A DNA stretch of 38,070 nt, from NCBI GenBank assembly GCA_944380315.1, contig CALWHG010000018.1:1-38070 (forward strand), read 5' to 3'. The notes under the pieces are model-generated. The model saw only the letters and a list, made by a program, of their open reading frames with translations. It ran no database searches and was not told the DNA's origin. The position numbers and the translations under genes are program-made. The DNA comes from an uncultured Lachnospiraceae bacterium. GTDB taxonomy: Bacteria > Bacillota > Clostridia > Lachnospirales > Lachnospiraceae. Shown one piece after another: positions 7,472-20,148 of this stretch; position 1 is the stretch's first letter, and the number at the start of each line of letters is the position of its first letter.

Positions 7472-8605
7472 CTATATATTTGTGTCAGCCTGCAGGGGAA
7501 ATATCAGGCTCACGGTCCTCAGGTCAGGCCTGACCATAAGGCTCCCTCCATGAGCCAGCATGATCCTCTTGGCTATGCGCATGCCCATGATATGAGGCTG
7601 GCCTGCACCCACAGTGCCCTGCTCCTCCTCATCCATGGTATGCTGGAGCTCCTCCTCATTCCAGAGCTCGCTTCCATAAGAATTGACGCAGGAGGCTATA
7701 AGCTCCGGTATGCCCCGTCCGTCATCGCTTATGTCTATAAATGCCCTGTCCTCAGACTTATGGGCAAAGACCAGTATGCTGCACCCTCCCGGATTATGCT
7801 TCATACTGTTTCCTATGATGTTCCTGAGTACTCTCCTTATGAGTCCCTGATCCATGGGAAGACTGAGTCTTTCAAACTCGGGGAGCAGTATGAGCTCCAG
7901 CCCGAATCTGTCCATGGGCACCGGCTCGCCGCCTCCTCCGGGGACGAAATATTCCCTGTCCATGAATTCTGCAGCCACATTGCGGATCAGTCCCGCAAGG
8001 ACCGTATCAGTAAGCCTCAGTGGCTGACTGTTATACTCCAGCTTTGAAAGCAGGTTAAGGTCTCCGATAAGCTCTCTGATCTTGAGAGCCTGCTCCTTCA
8101 TGACCGAAGCTACGGACTTCTGGTCATCGGAAAGCTCCTCGTCCTCCTCCATGTCCTCTGCATGCCCGAGTATGACTGACAGCGGGGTCCTTATGTCATG
8201 GGATACGCCCCTGATCCATTCTATACGCTGGTCATCTCTCTTCTCCAGCATCTGCCTCTGTCTCTGCTGGAGCTCTGAGGCCTTGTTCAGGCTCTCTGCA
8301 AGCTCAGAGGTCAGTCCCTCCTCATATGCGTGTACCGGTTCTCCGGAGGCAAGCTCATTTATGCCCCTTGCAAGGTCGGAAAGCCTGGATATGACCTTCA
8401 GGGCAAACAGGGTGAATCCGGCCCACATCACAAGATATACCAGCAGTATGAGCAGCATGGAAGCTGCAGGAGAAAGGCTCCCTCCCATGGTGCATAAAAG
8501 TATGCCTGCACACAAAAGCGCCGGTATCATGAAGATGAGTGCGGATACGCCCATGAACCTCTTCAGCATCCTGCGGTCAGGCGTGTATTTACTGTCTGTT
8601 TTCAT
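7472..8605 (-). CDS. Sensor histidine kinase
   Basis: A membrane sensor kinase of 377 residues. Two hydrophobic helices (about 17-40 and 48-70) flank only a few extracytoplasmic residues, so it has no real sensory ectodomain and may sense within the membrane or through a partner. A HAMP-like linker follows (about 70-115). The HisKA domain has the phospho-acceptor H136 in SHDIRTPLSVI. The ATPase domain has the N-box RNIIGNSMKHNPGG, the G1 box DDGRGIP and HIMGMRIAKRIMLAHGG. It overlaps the response regulator by 17 bases, so the pair is translationally coupled. The ATG at 8605 lies after GAGG. The signal is unknown; the neighbours do not reveal it. Confidence 0.94.
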   Translation of the reverse strand: MKTDSKYTPDRRMLKRFMGVSALIFMIPALLCAGILLCTMGGSLSPAASMLLILLVYLVMWAGFTLFALKVISRLSDLARGINELASGEPVHAYEEGLTSELAESLNKASELQQRQRQMLEKRDDQRIEWIRGVSHDIRTPLSVILGHAEDMEEDEELSDDQKSVASVMKEQALKIRELIGDLNLLSKLEYNSQPLRLTDTVLAGLIRNVAAEFMDREYFVPGGGGEPVPMDRFGLELILLPEFERLSLPMDQGLIRRVLRNIIGNSMKHNPGGCSILVFAHKSEDRAFIDISDDGRGIPELIASCVNSYGSELWNEEELQHTMDEEEQGTVGAGQPHIMGMRIAKRIMLAHGGSLMVRPDLRTVSLIFPLQADTNI

Positions 8606-9350
8606 CTATCCTCTGGACCGTCTCCTCAGAATTGAGCTTGTAGCCTATGCCTCGCTGGGTAACTATCCACCTGGGGGCGGACGGATCCTCCTCCACCTTT
8701 TCCCTGAGCCTCCTCATATGGACCATGACAGTATTTTCATAGGTATAATACTGGGCATCCCACACGGCCTTACAGAGATCATCAAAGGTCACTATCCTGC
8801 CTCTGTCCTTATAGAGTGTCTCTAGTATCCTGAGCTCCTTTACGGTCAGGCTCTCGACTCCCTTTTCAGAGGTGATGGTGGCTGCATCCAGATCCACGGT
8901 CCTGGTCCCCAGTCTGAATACCCGGTTCTGCTTTTTGTCATCTCCCTTTCCGTAGGAATAGCTTCTTTTCAGGATGGCGTGCATCCTGAGCAGCAGCTCC
9001 TTTTTCAGGAAGGGCTTGACTATATAATCGTCGGCTCCCAGTCCAAGTCCAAAAAGCCTGTCCGCATCCTTGTCCCTGGCACTCAGGAAGAGCACCGGTA
9101 TATCCTCTGCATCGTTCCTCTCCCTGATCCTTTTCATCAGGGTAAAGCCATCTCCGTCAGGAAGGTTAATGTCAAGTATGATAAGGTCCGGCCTCTCCTT
9201 TGAAAGAAGGCTTAGGGTCTCCTCGCAGCATCCTGCGGTCAGTACCCTCCTGTAGCCTTCCTTTTCCATGGTCTTTCTGAGCATGCTCCTGAGCTCAGCA
9301 TTGTCATCCACCAGCAGTATGCAGTTGTCGTAAACGCTTTCCTTATTCAT
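8589..9350 (-). CDS. OmpR/PhoB-family response regulator
   Basis: The DNA-binding partner of the overlapping histidine kinase (253 residues). The receiver domain (1-125) shows the acidic pair D15-D16, phospho-acceptor D60 in LDINLPDGDG, S90 and K112 in VKPF. The effector is a winged helix (about 145-240) with LTVKELRILETLYKDRGRIVTFDDL and NTVMVHMRRLREKVEEDPSAPRWIVTQRGIGYKL. The ATG at 9350 has a weak upstream GGAT and lies only 16 bases beyond the gdhA terminator hairpin, leaving no room for a normal promoter between them. Expression may therefore depend on read-through from gdhA or on a promoter inside gdhA. Confidence 0.95.
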   Translation of the reverse strand: MNKESVYDNCILLVDDNAELRSMLRKTMEKEGYRRVLTAGCCEETLSLLSKERPDLIILDINLPDGDGFTLMKRIRERNDAEDIPVLFLSARDKDADRLFGLGLGADDYIVKPFLKKELLLRMHAILKRSYSYGKGDDKKQNRVFRLGTRTVDLDAATITSEKGVESLTVKELRILETLYKDRGRIVTFDDLCKAVWDAQYYTYENTVMVHMRRLREKVEEDPSAPRWIVTQRGIGYKLNSEETVQRIDENRQ

Positions 9351-9359
9351 GGATCATCC

Positions 9360-9386
9360 AAATAAGGCGGGGCCTTGGCCCCGCCA
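9360..9386 (-). terminator. Intrinsic terminator of gdhA
   Basis: On the minus strand, a 9-bp GC-only stem (9377-9385 with 9366-9374) and a two-base AA centre (effectively a slightly larger loop) are followed by TTATTT. It begins nine bases after the gdhA stop and ends just ahead of the response-regulator start. Confidence 0.85.
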
Positions 9387-9394
9387 TAAAAGCA

Positions 9395-13503
<4,109 letters not shown>

Positions 13504-13546
13504 ATGCTCTCCTCCGATGATCTCAGGTCTCTTTATGATGATCAGG

Positions 13547-14353
13547 TCACAGCATGTGCCTGTAGGATTTTTTAAGGCGTCCCAAAAGCTCTGAGGCCTC
13601 TGAAAGGGCGCTTACCGAATCCTTGCGGAACATCTGGTCAAGCTCCTTCATGCCATGTCCGGATAATATCTTAAGTTTAGTTTCTTCTTTCCTGCTGTCA
13701 AGGCTTTTTTTATCCTCGTCAGATATGTCTGCCTCTCCCGTAAGGAGATACTTCATCTCCCTGGCCCTGGCAGTCTTCACGAAAAGCTCGGACTGGAGTA
13801 TGAGCTCCAGTGCCTTCCGGTCCTCAAACAGCAGTATCTTCACCACTGCCATATCAAGATAACAGTCCGCCTTCATGCGCAGCAGCTTTTCCCTGACAGC
13901 CGGATCCTGGGATCTGCGCATCCTGTCATCGGCTGCCTGGGCGGCCTCCTCAAACTTGTCATATGCCGGCCCAAGCCTGTCTGCCCTGAAATATCCTGCT
14001 CCTACCGCATGAAGATACTCCTCCTGCTCATAGCGGCTTATCTCCACCAGCCTGTCCATGTAGACATTTATCTCAGGTCTCGTATAATATCCAAGACTTC
14101 CGAGTATCATGAGGAGCATGTTGTCCTCTGTCTCCCCTTCAGCCTCAGCCTGTCTCAGCCGTGAGGAAAGCTCCTTTTCCATGAGCTCCTTTCCTATCCA
14201 CTCTATCAGATCCTCAGACAGGAGACCGTCAGTCACCATGAGGGGATAGTTATAGATAAGATAGCAGAGCTCCTGAGAGGACCAGAGCCTGATATTCAGT
14301 TTTTCAAAATAATAGGGTACAGCAGCCTGCTGCTTACATAATATGAGTGCCAT
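13547..14353 (-). CDS. Helical protein, third gene of the DUF5716/DUF5717 cassette
   Basis: I do not recognise a named family. The 268-residue soluble protein appears all-helical, with TPR-like character. A helix at 98-115 (VYMDRLVEISRYEQEEYLHA) is followed by GAGYFRADRLGPAYDKFEEAAQAADD, which has the spacing of a TPR pair, and by DCYLDMAVVKILLFEDRKALELILQSE. The C-terminus is basic (RLKKSYRHML). No signal peptide or membrane span is visible. Its ATG overlaps the DUF5716 stop by one base (TGATG), so it is probably translated together with it, and it should be read as a partner of the two upstream proteins. A scaffold or co-chaperone role is inference. Confidence 0.8.
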   Translation of the reverse strand: MALILCKQQAAVPYYFEKLNIRLWSSQELCYLIYNYPLMVTDGLLSEDLIEWIGKELMEKELSSRLRQAEAEGETEDNMLLMILGSLGYYTRPEINVYMDRLVEISRYEQEEYLHAVGAGYFRADRLGPAYDKFEEAAQAADDRMRRSQDPAVREKLLRMKADCYLDMAVVKILLFEDRKALELILQSELFVKTARAREMKYLLTGEADISDEDKKSLDSRKEETKLKILSGHGMKELDQMFRKDSVSALSEASELLGRLKKSYRHML

Positions 14354-15573
14354 CAGAAATCTATCTCCGTTACTGTCTCGGCCTCCGTAGCCGGGAAGAA
14401 ATCACCAAAGCCCATGTCCTTAAAGCAGATCTCCATCTGATCCGGTCCCTTGAGGCTCAGATCCATGGAGAGCCTTGTGCATCTATCAGGCCTTTCAGGC
14501 AGCTCTCCGAAGCCTGCGGATCTGGTGACTCTGCTTCTGTGCCTGTCCACCGGTACTATGTCTATGTCTGCATGGTCCTGTCTGTCAGGTATGAACTCGG
14601 CATGTGCCTTGTAGCCATACCAGCAGATGCCTGCGGGAGCAAGTATCAGACGGCTCTGGCGTCCCTCTGCGCTCACCTCCATGCCTATCTCGGCAGATAG
14701 CCTTGTATCGCAGATCACCAGCCTGTCTTCCTGTACTCCCCGAAGCAGCTCATCCATATAGATGGCCGCTCCCCTGGCAAATATGCCCTCCTCAAATATG
14801 ACCCTCCTGCGCTTGCAGATGAACTCCTTGAATTCCTCGGCCCATTCCGTATCGGAAAAGCCCTTGCCCGTCAGGAATACTGAGGAGTATATCTTCCTGT
14901 CCATCAGCTTCCTTGCGCATTCGGCTATGATGTGATCTGCCAGCTTCCTTCCGGAATCAGTCTTCAGCACATCTATGTGGAAGGCCTCCTCCAGGTCAGT
15001 GCCGCTGCACATGACTGTCTGACGTCCCACGCCTCTTATGACCCTGAATTCATAATATGAAAATACCTCTTCGGAAAGATCGAACACAGCCACAAGGTTG
15101 TTATAAAGCTCCTTTTCCTTCGGAAGTATATAATGTATGAGCGCTTCCTCATGGCTCGATATCCTGAAGCTCCCTTCAGGGAGTCCCAGGGCTGCCACGG
15201 CCTCCGAGGCCCTGTCCATGAGCTCAGGATCAGCCTTGTGAAGTACAAGGCAAAGTCCCTCTATGTCCTGCAGCTCCCGGTCTCCCAGTGCCTCTTTGAG
15301 CGCAAAGCGCAGGAACTCCGTGCACAGCTCGACTGAGCTGTAGGTCCGGTCTCCGACCGTGGATCTGCCATCCTTTTTAAGCAGTGAGACCAGCTTGTCA
15401 GTAAGCACGCCCTTGCCTGAGAGAGCCATGCGATAGGCCTCTTCACCTATATGCCAGTATTCCTTTTTCTTGTCCCTGCAGATGACCGTGGGCATGGAGG
15501 TGACCTCATCCTCACCGGCCACGCTTATCACCGTATAGTCATCGCACAGATCTACGCCAATCCTTAGTGCCAT
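14353..15573 (-). CDS. DUF5716-like protein with an actin/Hsp70 (ASKHA) fold
   Basis: The 406-residue protein reads like an Hsp70/FtsA-type ATPase. Elements in order are a phosphate-1-like strand RIGVDLCDDYT (4-14), SSHEEALIHYIL (139-150), a phosphate-2-like VFDLSEEVFSYYEF (163-176), an adenosine-loop-like VFLTGKGFSDT (232-242) and the helix EGIFARGAAIYMDEL (262-276). A beta-rich tail (about 285-406) resembles an Hsp70 substrate-binding beta domain. Canonical DxG glycines are replaced (D8-L-C10 and D165-L-S167), so nucleotide binding may be altered. I believe this is the family called DUF5716, from memory. The ATG at 15573 follows AAGGA by six bases and lies two bases after the DUF5717 stop. 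It is coupled to both neighbours. Function unknown. Confidence 0.8.
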   Translation of the reverse strand: MALRIGVDLCDDYTVISVAGEDEVTSMPTVICRDKKKEYWHIGEEAYRMALSGKGVLTDKLVSLLKKDGRSTVGDRTYSSVELCTEFLRFALKEALGDRELQDIEGLCLVLHKADPELMDRASEAVAALGLPEGSFRISSHEEALIHYILPKEKELYNNLVAVFDLSEEVFSYYEFRVIRGVGRQTVMCSGTDLEEAFHIDVLKTDSGRKLADHIIAECARKLMDRKIYSSVFLTGKGFSDTEWAEEFKEFICKRRRVIFEEGIFARGAAIYMDELLRGVQEDRLVICDTRLSAEIGMEVSAEGRQSRLILAPAGICWYGYKAHAEFIPDRQDHADIDIVPVDRHRSRVTRSAGFGELPERPDRCTRLSMDLSLKGPDQMEICFKDMGFGDFFPATEAETVTEIDF

Positions 15574-15575
15574 AA

Positions 15576-18086
15576 TCAATCCTTAATATCAAACATGCTC
15601 CTGCGCTCACCATCCATGAGCAGATATTCCTTAAGTCCCTCGGAAAGCTCATCTATCCTGGCCTCCTTAAGGTCCCGGGTCATGCTGTCAAGCATGGAAT
15701 ATCTGTCCTTTTCCCGGCCGTGCAGCTTCTTTACACTGATGGTGCCCTCCTGTACAGTGGAATCCGACACGCTGTCATCATATATCATATAATGCAGCTC
15801 ATCCTCCACGAACAGTATGGTGCTCATGACATAGATGCCGCCGTACACCCGCACCATCTCTTCCCTGTGGAAATCCTCATCCTCCGGAGATATCCTGACA
15901 TAGAGCCTGGGCGGGGTCTCCCTGTCTCCATGATATTCAATATAATATCTCTCGCAGATCTCCTTTGGTATGGATATCTTCTTTTTCAGAGCCTTGGTAT
16001 ACCTAAAGACCAGTCCGTGGCTGATAAGTATGTCCACCAGCCTCTGGCAGAGGTCGGCCTCGTTCTGGAGCAGGCTCTCCTTCTCCTGATAATGCTTTGT
16101 AAGCGCCAGCAGATATATGTCCGGCAGCTTTTCATAGTCCTCAGCAGAGCTAACATAGGAGTACAGTATCTCAAAAAAGCTGTCAGGAAGGCTGTCGTCC
16201 TCCTTTTCAAAATACCTGTCGCACCTGACGGTGAGATAGGCACATATGATATTTTCCTTCTGCTCACAGCGCCTCAGATATATGTCAAAGCTTTCGTCCA
16301 AATGCTCATCCGAGGACGTGAACAGCTTGGCTGTCACCACCTTCTCCGGGAGCTCATATACCTCACAGGAAAGGCTGTCAGCCCTCTCAAGCAGCTCATA
16401 CATGTCCTCTGAGGAGCCTTCATAGGATCTGGTCAGAAATTCCAGGATCTCCCTGCACTCGCTGCCCTCATGGAATGCCCTGAGGCACAGAGACATGAAG
16501 AAACCGTCCGTCTCTCCCTTGACGGTGGGTATGCTGCCCGTGCGTATGAGGGAAGCTGCAAGGAGCTCCGCATCGCCTTCACCCAGCAGATCCTCCCCGT
16601 ATCTCCTCAGGCGGAGATAGGCATCCTCAAAATATCCCTCCTTAAGGAGGCCCCGGAACACAAGGCTCCGTATGTCCTCGCCATAGCCATCAAGATCCGT
16701 GTCCCTGAAGGCGGATACGCCGCCCTTATAGCTGCACAGTGCTTTTATGATGGAGCTCTGGAAGGGTATGGAGAGTCTCAGCTTCTGGAACGCATCCGAA
16801 AGTATGGCCGCCTCCGTATCATTTTCCAGACCCTTTTTGAGCACGTTTTTCGCTGCCGCAAGCTTGAGCATGGGATGCTCCGGACATATCTCAAAGCAGC
16901 GCTTGAGAAGATCCGGCCTCTTGAGCAGCGGCCTGTCAGCATATACTATATCCTCAAGCACACTTCCTGAGGCATCCACGAACAGTATGTCCGTATCCTC
17001 AAAATATATGGGCACATAGGCAGAGCCTGAGACCAGAGGATATCTTTCCTCATAGCTCAGCTCAGGAGATCTGAGCCTTACCGACTTTGCCCGCCTGTCT
17101 CCCGTGGTCATGTGGTGGCTCTTAAGTATGTCCGGCAATATGGCAGCCGATCTCCGGTCTATCATATTGGGGAAAAGCATCCTGTCATATATCACCGCCA
17201 GCTTTTCATCTATCTTCCCTTCAAACAGGCAGTCCATGGCATAGTCCCTGATCCTGGGCTCGTATGAGGCGTAAAGCTCTGAATCCGGCTCCTGATAAAG
17301 GAGTATGTTCCGATAAAGGCAGGCCTTCCTCTCAGGATCGAGGTCGTTGTCGTAGGAAAAATATATGAGCACGCTCCTGGGCATCTCCTCATCCAGATCC
17401 TCAGGATAGGCATAGATATAATACTCATAAAGCCTTGTAAGCTCCAGATCCCTGCGCACAGCCTCACTGTATATGCTGAAGGCAAAGCCATCAGTCACAT
17501 CGTTTGTTATGAGGATGCCGCATACCTCTGAAAGCAGCTCATCATCCTCCGGGATATGCTCTCCGAGGAATGAGAGGGCCTCAAGCCTTAAGGTCTCCTC
17601 TGCCCCGGTCTCAGAAGCCTGATCAGGCTGTCCCTCGGTAAGGTCCTCAGCCCCTTTGCTATCAGCCTCTGTAGCCTGCTCCTCAGCTTCCGCATCTTCC
17701 TGTCCGTCATATGTCAGATCCAGCTCCTTCTCCTCCTCAGGAAGGGCGGTCACCTCAAATCTGTAGGGAAGCTCCAGCTCTCCTGCATTGGTCGTAAGAG
17801 AGAGGCTCCCCTCCAGGACCGAGCCCGGAGCCATGAAAGAGGTATCCACATAAAATACCACATGACAGCGTCTCCCCATGAAGGCTCTGGTCTCAGGCAC
17901 TACCCTGGGATCATCGCAGTGGCAAAGCCCCTTCATGCGGAACACATCGTCTGAATCTATGATCAGGTCATATTTCCTTTTGGCATCCGGGGGCAGCACA
18001 TCGTCAAAGCGCTCCGGATAGAAACGGAGCCTGGGTATGTCTCTGTCTATGATGCCTCTTGCAAGCCTGTTGATCTTTTCTTTCAT
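15576..18086 (-). CDS. Large DUF5717-like protein
   Basis: An 836-residue protein, first gene of the cassette, with no assigned function. Residues 1-115 begin MKEKINRLARGIIDRDIPRL and are beta-rich (LIIDSDDVFRMKGLC; HVVFYVDTSF; GSLSLTTNAGELELPYRFEV), suggesting a beta-sandwich. A strongly acidic linker spans about 114-165. A long helical-repeat region of TPR-like helices then runs to about residue 720. The C-terminus returns to beta structure (PPRLYVRISPEDEDF; GGIYVMSTILFVEDELHYMIYDDSV) and ends charged. There is no signal peptide or transmembrane helix, so it is probably cytoplasmic. I chose the ATG at 18086 over a TTG at 18122 because GAGG stands six to seven bases upstream. The DUF5717 name is from memory of similar Lachnospiraceae proteins. 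Confidence 0.8.
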   Translation of the reverse strand: MKEKINRLARGIIDRDIPRLRFYPERFDDVLPPDAKRKYDLIIDSDDVFRMKGLCHCDDPRVVPETRAFMGRRCHVVFYVDTSFMAPGSVLEGSLSLTTNAGELELPYRFEVTALPEEEKELDLTYDGQEDAEAEEQATEADSKGAEDLTEGQPDQASETGAEETLRLEALSFLGEHIPEDDELLSEVCGILITNDVTDGFAFSIYSEAVRRDLELTRLYEYYIYAYPEDLDEEMPRSVLIYFSYDNDLDPERKACLYRNILLYQEPDSELYASYEPRIRDYAMDCLFEGKIDEKLAVIYDRMLFPNMIDRRSAAILPDILKSHHMTTGDRRAKSVRLRSPELSYEERYPLVSGSAYVPIYFEDTDILFVDASGSVLEDIVYADRPLLKRPDLLKRCFEICPEHPMLKLAAAKNVLKKGLENDTEAAILSDAFQKLRLSIPFQSSIIKALCSYKGGVSAFRDTDLDGYGEDIRSLVFRGLLKEGYFEDAYLRLRRYGEDLLGEGDAELLAASLIRTGSIPTVKGETDGFFMSLCLRAFHEGSECREILEFLTRSYEGSSEDMYELLERADSLSCEVYELPEKVVTAKLFTSSDEHLDESFDIYLRRCEQKENIICAYLTVRCDRYFEKEDDSLPDSFFEILYSYVSSAEDYEKLPDIYLLALTKHYQEKESLLQNEADLCQRLVDILISHGLVFRYTKALKKKISIPKEICERYYIEYHGDRETPPRLYVRISPEDEDFHREEMVRVYGGIYVMSTILFVEDELHYMIYDDSVSDSTVQEGTISVKKLHGREKDRYSMLDSMTRDLKEARIDELSEGLKEYLLMDGERRSMFDIKD

Positions 18087-18131
18087 CCTTATCCTCTGTT
18101 CTTCCTTCAGAAAAATAAACAAAGATACTAT

Positions 18132-18160
18132 ATTTTATCATACTTTAATCCGTATATCTA
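18132..18160 (-). promoter_or_regulatory. Promoter of the DUF5717-DUF5716 cassette
   Basis: On the minus strand, TAGATA (18155-18160) and TAAAAT (18132-18137) are separated by 17 bases. TG one base ahead of the -10 makes an extended -10. It lies between the HAD-gene terminator and the DUF5717 start. Confidence 0.5.
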
Positions 18161-18211
18161 TCGATATGTCAGATAAAACTTCAGATATTCTGCATTAGTG
18201 AGACCATAGCA

Positions 18212-18238
18212 GAAAAAAGGACGCTTTAAAAGCGTCCT
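18212..18238 (-). terminator. Intrinsic terminator of the HAD phosphatase gene
   Basis: On the minus strand, a stem AGGACGC/GCGTCCT (18232-18238 with 18218-18224), extendable into its TTTTAAA centre, is followed by a run of T (18213-18217 onward). It isolates the DUF5717 cassette from the gene upstream. Confidence 0.85.
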
Positions 18239-18281
18239 GCAAATATCTGTATATGCCGATGAGCTCCGGTCCATCCGGCTC

Positions 18282-18956
18282 TCATCCCTCTATGATATAT
18301 CTCTCCACATCCCTGGGATCCTTGGCCAGATGATCTGCGCCTGCAGATATGAGCTCTTCTCCACTGCCGTAGCCGTAAAGCACACCGACTGTCTGAAGTC
18401 CGAACTTCTTTGCCGAGGTCATGTCATAGGCGCGGTCGCCTACCATGACTGCATTTTCCGGATCCTTTATGTCATTTGTCTCAAGGATGTATCTGATCAC
18501 ATCCTCCTTGCTGGTACGTATGCCCTGGGTCATCTGATCAGGCACCAGGTCAGAGTTGGTACCCGCGATGAAGCACATGTACTTTGACAGTCCAAAGTGA
18601 TCAGCCACCCTTACCGCGATATGTTCAGGCTTTGCCGTAGCTATCATCAGCTTCTTGTCATGGGCGTAAAGGGTGTGCAGCATGTCCTCTACTCCATCAT
18701 AGGGGCTGCATTCATAAAGGCCCTTCTCATCATAATACTCATGATAATAGGCAAGAGCCTTTTCTATCTCGTCTCTCGACATGCCGTAGGTGTCCTGGAA
18801 CGTATGTCTCAAAGGAGGGCCTATGACCTCGTTGAACCTGTCTGCCTTCGGCTCGATGCCCAGCCTGTTGAGCGAGTAGACAAATGCATTTATGATACCT
18901 TCGTACGAGGCGGTAAGAGTCCCGTCCAGATCGAAGAGTATGTATCTTTTATCCAT
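18282..18956 (-). CDS. HAD-family hydrolase, phosphoglycolate-phosphatase-like
   Basis: A 224-residue haloacid-dehalogenase phosphatase of the Gph/PGP type. Motif I is FDLDGTLTASYEG (nucleophile D9), motif II the Thr in MIATAKPEH, and motif III/IV the Lys in SKEDVI with VGDRAYDMTSAKKFGLQTVGVLYGYGS. The helical cap lies between residues 20 and 90. The substrate is unknown; phosphoglycolate, nucleotides or sugar phosphates are all plausible. The ATG at 18956 follows GGAGGAG. It has its own promoter (19001-19029) and terminator (18212-18238), so it is monocistronic. Confidence 0.92.
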   Translation of the reverse strand: MDKRYILFDLDGTLTASYEGIINAFVYSLNRLGIEPKADRFNEVIGPPLRHTFQDTYGMSRDEIEKALAYYHEYYDEKGLYECSPYDGVEDMLHTLYAHDKKLMIATAKPEHIAVRVADHFGLSKYMCFIAGTNSDLVPDQMTQGIRTSKEDVIRYILETNDIKDPENAVMVGDRAYDMTSAKKFGLQTVGVLYGYGSGEELISAGADHLAKDPRDVERYIIEG

Positions 18957-19000
18957 GTCTCCTCCAGTGATCAGAAAAATATCCTTCTCGGACTCATTAC

Positions 19001-19029
19001 AGTATACCGCTAAATATCAGTCTTTTCAA
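19001..19029 (-). promoter_or_regulatory. Promoter of the HAD phosphatase gene
   Basis: TTGAAA (19024-19029) and TATACT (19001-19006) on the minus strand are separated by exactly 17 bases, upstream of the GGAGGAG-ATG start. Confidence 0.65.
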
Positions 19030-19113
19030 CATTTTTACTCATTTTCAGGCCTTTTGAGCGATGATTTTGCCGTTTTTTCAAAGAAAACCGGCCGTTTGTC
19101 CCCACTTTTCACT

Positions 19114-20103
19114 TCAGAAAGACAGATTTTCATCATAAAGCTCAAAAAAATCATCAACTGAAGTGCCCAGGGCCTCCGAAAGATCCAGGTCATTCCAGAA
19201 CCTTTCCCCGAACCTGACAGGGTGCTCCTCCCTGTAGCTGTCATATACCTCTGAAAATGCCTTTGTATTGATGGCCGCCTCAAGCATGGCCTTGCGGTCC
19301 GCCGTAGCCTCCTGATCATAGCCGTTGGTACACTTGATGATATAGTAGAGTCCGTCGCACTCTATGATATTTGATATGTCTCCCTCATCGAGTGAAAATG
19401 CCGTCTCCTCATAGAGCCCGCCTATGCTGCCTCTCCTGAGCTCCCTGGTCACCTCATCCGACTCCGTATATCTGCTTGCCATGGTGGCAAAATCCGATCC
19501 GTCTATCTTGCAGAGCTTAAGTATGGCCAGAGCCTTCTTCAGATCTGAGGTCACTATCTGCTGCACCTCTATGACCTTTGCCTCCGAATCGCTGATATCG
19601 CTCTGGGCATCCTCGGTAAGCCTCCTTATAAGCTTATCCGCCTGGAAGATGTCCTCATATACGGTCTGGACATCCTCTATACTGCAGCCGATAAGCTCCA
19701 GATCCTCAGCGCTGAGGCCGCTGTAATAGAGCTCACTCACATCCCTTATGCTGTCCCTTTCCTGGCTCGTCACCGTCACTCCCTGCTCCTCGGCCAGCAT
19801 GCAGAGGAGCTTTATCTGCTCCAGATATTCCTTGACATTGTCCGTAAGCACCTCCTCAAAGGGCTTATCCTCTCCCTCTACCGTCACATCGAGCACCGCA
19901 TCCGTATAGGCGGATCTGTATCGGTTGAGCTCATTTACCAGGACTATCATGGCCTGGCTCTCAGTATAACCTGCTATCTGCTCAGTCTTGTTCTCCAGCT
20001 CAAGGCCCCTGCATGCAGATACGGAAAATGACGATACTAAAAGTATCGCCATAAGAAGCAGTTTGCTGTATCCTTTTTTAAATGATCTTGTAAACAGACT
20101 CAA
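19114..20103 (-). CDS. PrsA-like peptidyl-prolyl isomerase lipoprotein
   Basis: A 329-residue exported lipoprotein resembling PrsA/SurA-type foldases, which assist folding of secreted proteins outside the membrane. It has a basic N-terminus (RSFKKGYSK), a hydrophobic core and the lipobox VSAC with lipidated C31. A helical chaperone-like region follows (about 60-165). A divergent parvulin-like domain spans about 170-270, with DFATMASRYTESDEVTRELRRGSIGGLYEETAFSLDEGDISNIIECDGLYYIIKCT matching the PpiC layout. The C-terminus is acidic and ends FFELYDENLSF. The start is TTG at 20103, with GGGG nine bases upstream; no ATG would retain the full signal peptide. Isomerase activity is not certain because the domain is divergent. 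Confidence 0.82.
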   Translation of the reverse strand: MSLFTRSFKKGYSKLLLMAILLVSSFSVSACRGLELENKTEQIAGYTESQAMIVLVNELNRYRSAYTDAVLDVTVEGEDKPFEEVLTDNVKEYLEQIKLLCMLAEEQGVTVTSQERDSIRDVSELYYSGLSAEDLELIGCSIEDVQTVYEDIFQADKLIRRLTEDAQSDISDSEAKVIEVQQIVTSDLKKALAILKLCKIDGSDFATMASRYTESDEVTRELRRGSIGGLYEETAFSLDEGDISNIIECDGLYYIIKCTNGYDQEATADRKAMLEAAINTKAFSEVYDSYREEHPVRFGERFWNDLDLSEALGTSVDDFFELYDENLSF

Positions 20104-20148
20104 ATAAGCTTACCCCGTATATAAAATTACTTCCTCAGGTGTACCTGA

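Noticed and set aside
8082-8825. A 247-residue plus-strand frame opposite the histidine kinase and regulator
   Set aside because: Low-complexity Ser-rich translation without domains; it is a shadow of the two-component genes.
13504-13546. A T-box leader ahead of valS
   Set aside because: Only 43 bases separate valS from the gene upstream, and no T-box sequence is present.
15720-16412. A 230-residue plus-strand frame opposite the DUF5717-like gene
   Set aside because: No start signal or recognisable domain, and the minus-strand frame is 836 codons with a good ribosome-binding site.
20135-20148. TCAGGT-GT-ACCTGA as a terminator after the PAP2-like gene
   Set aside because: Two-base loop, six-bp stem and no T-tract after it.
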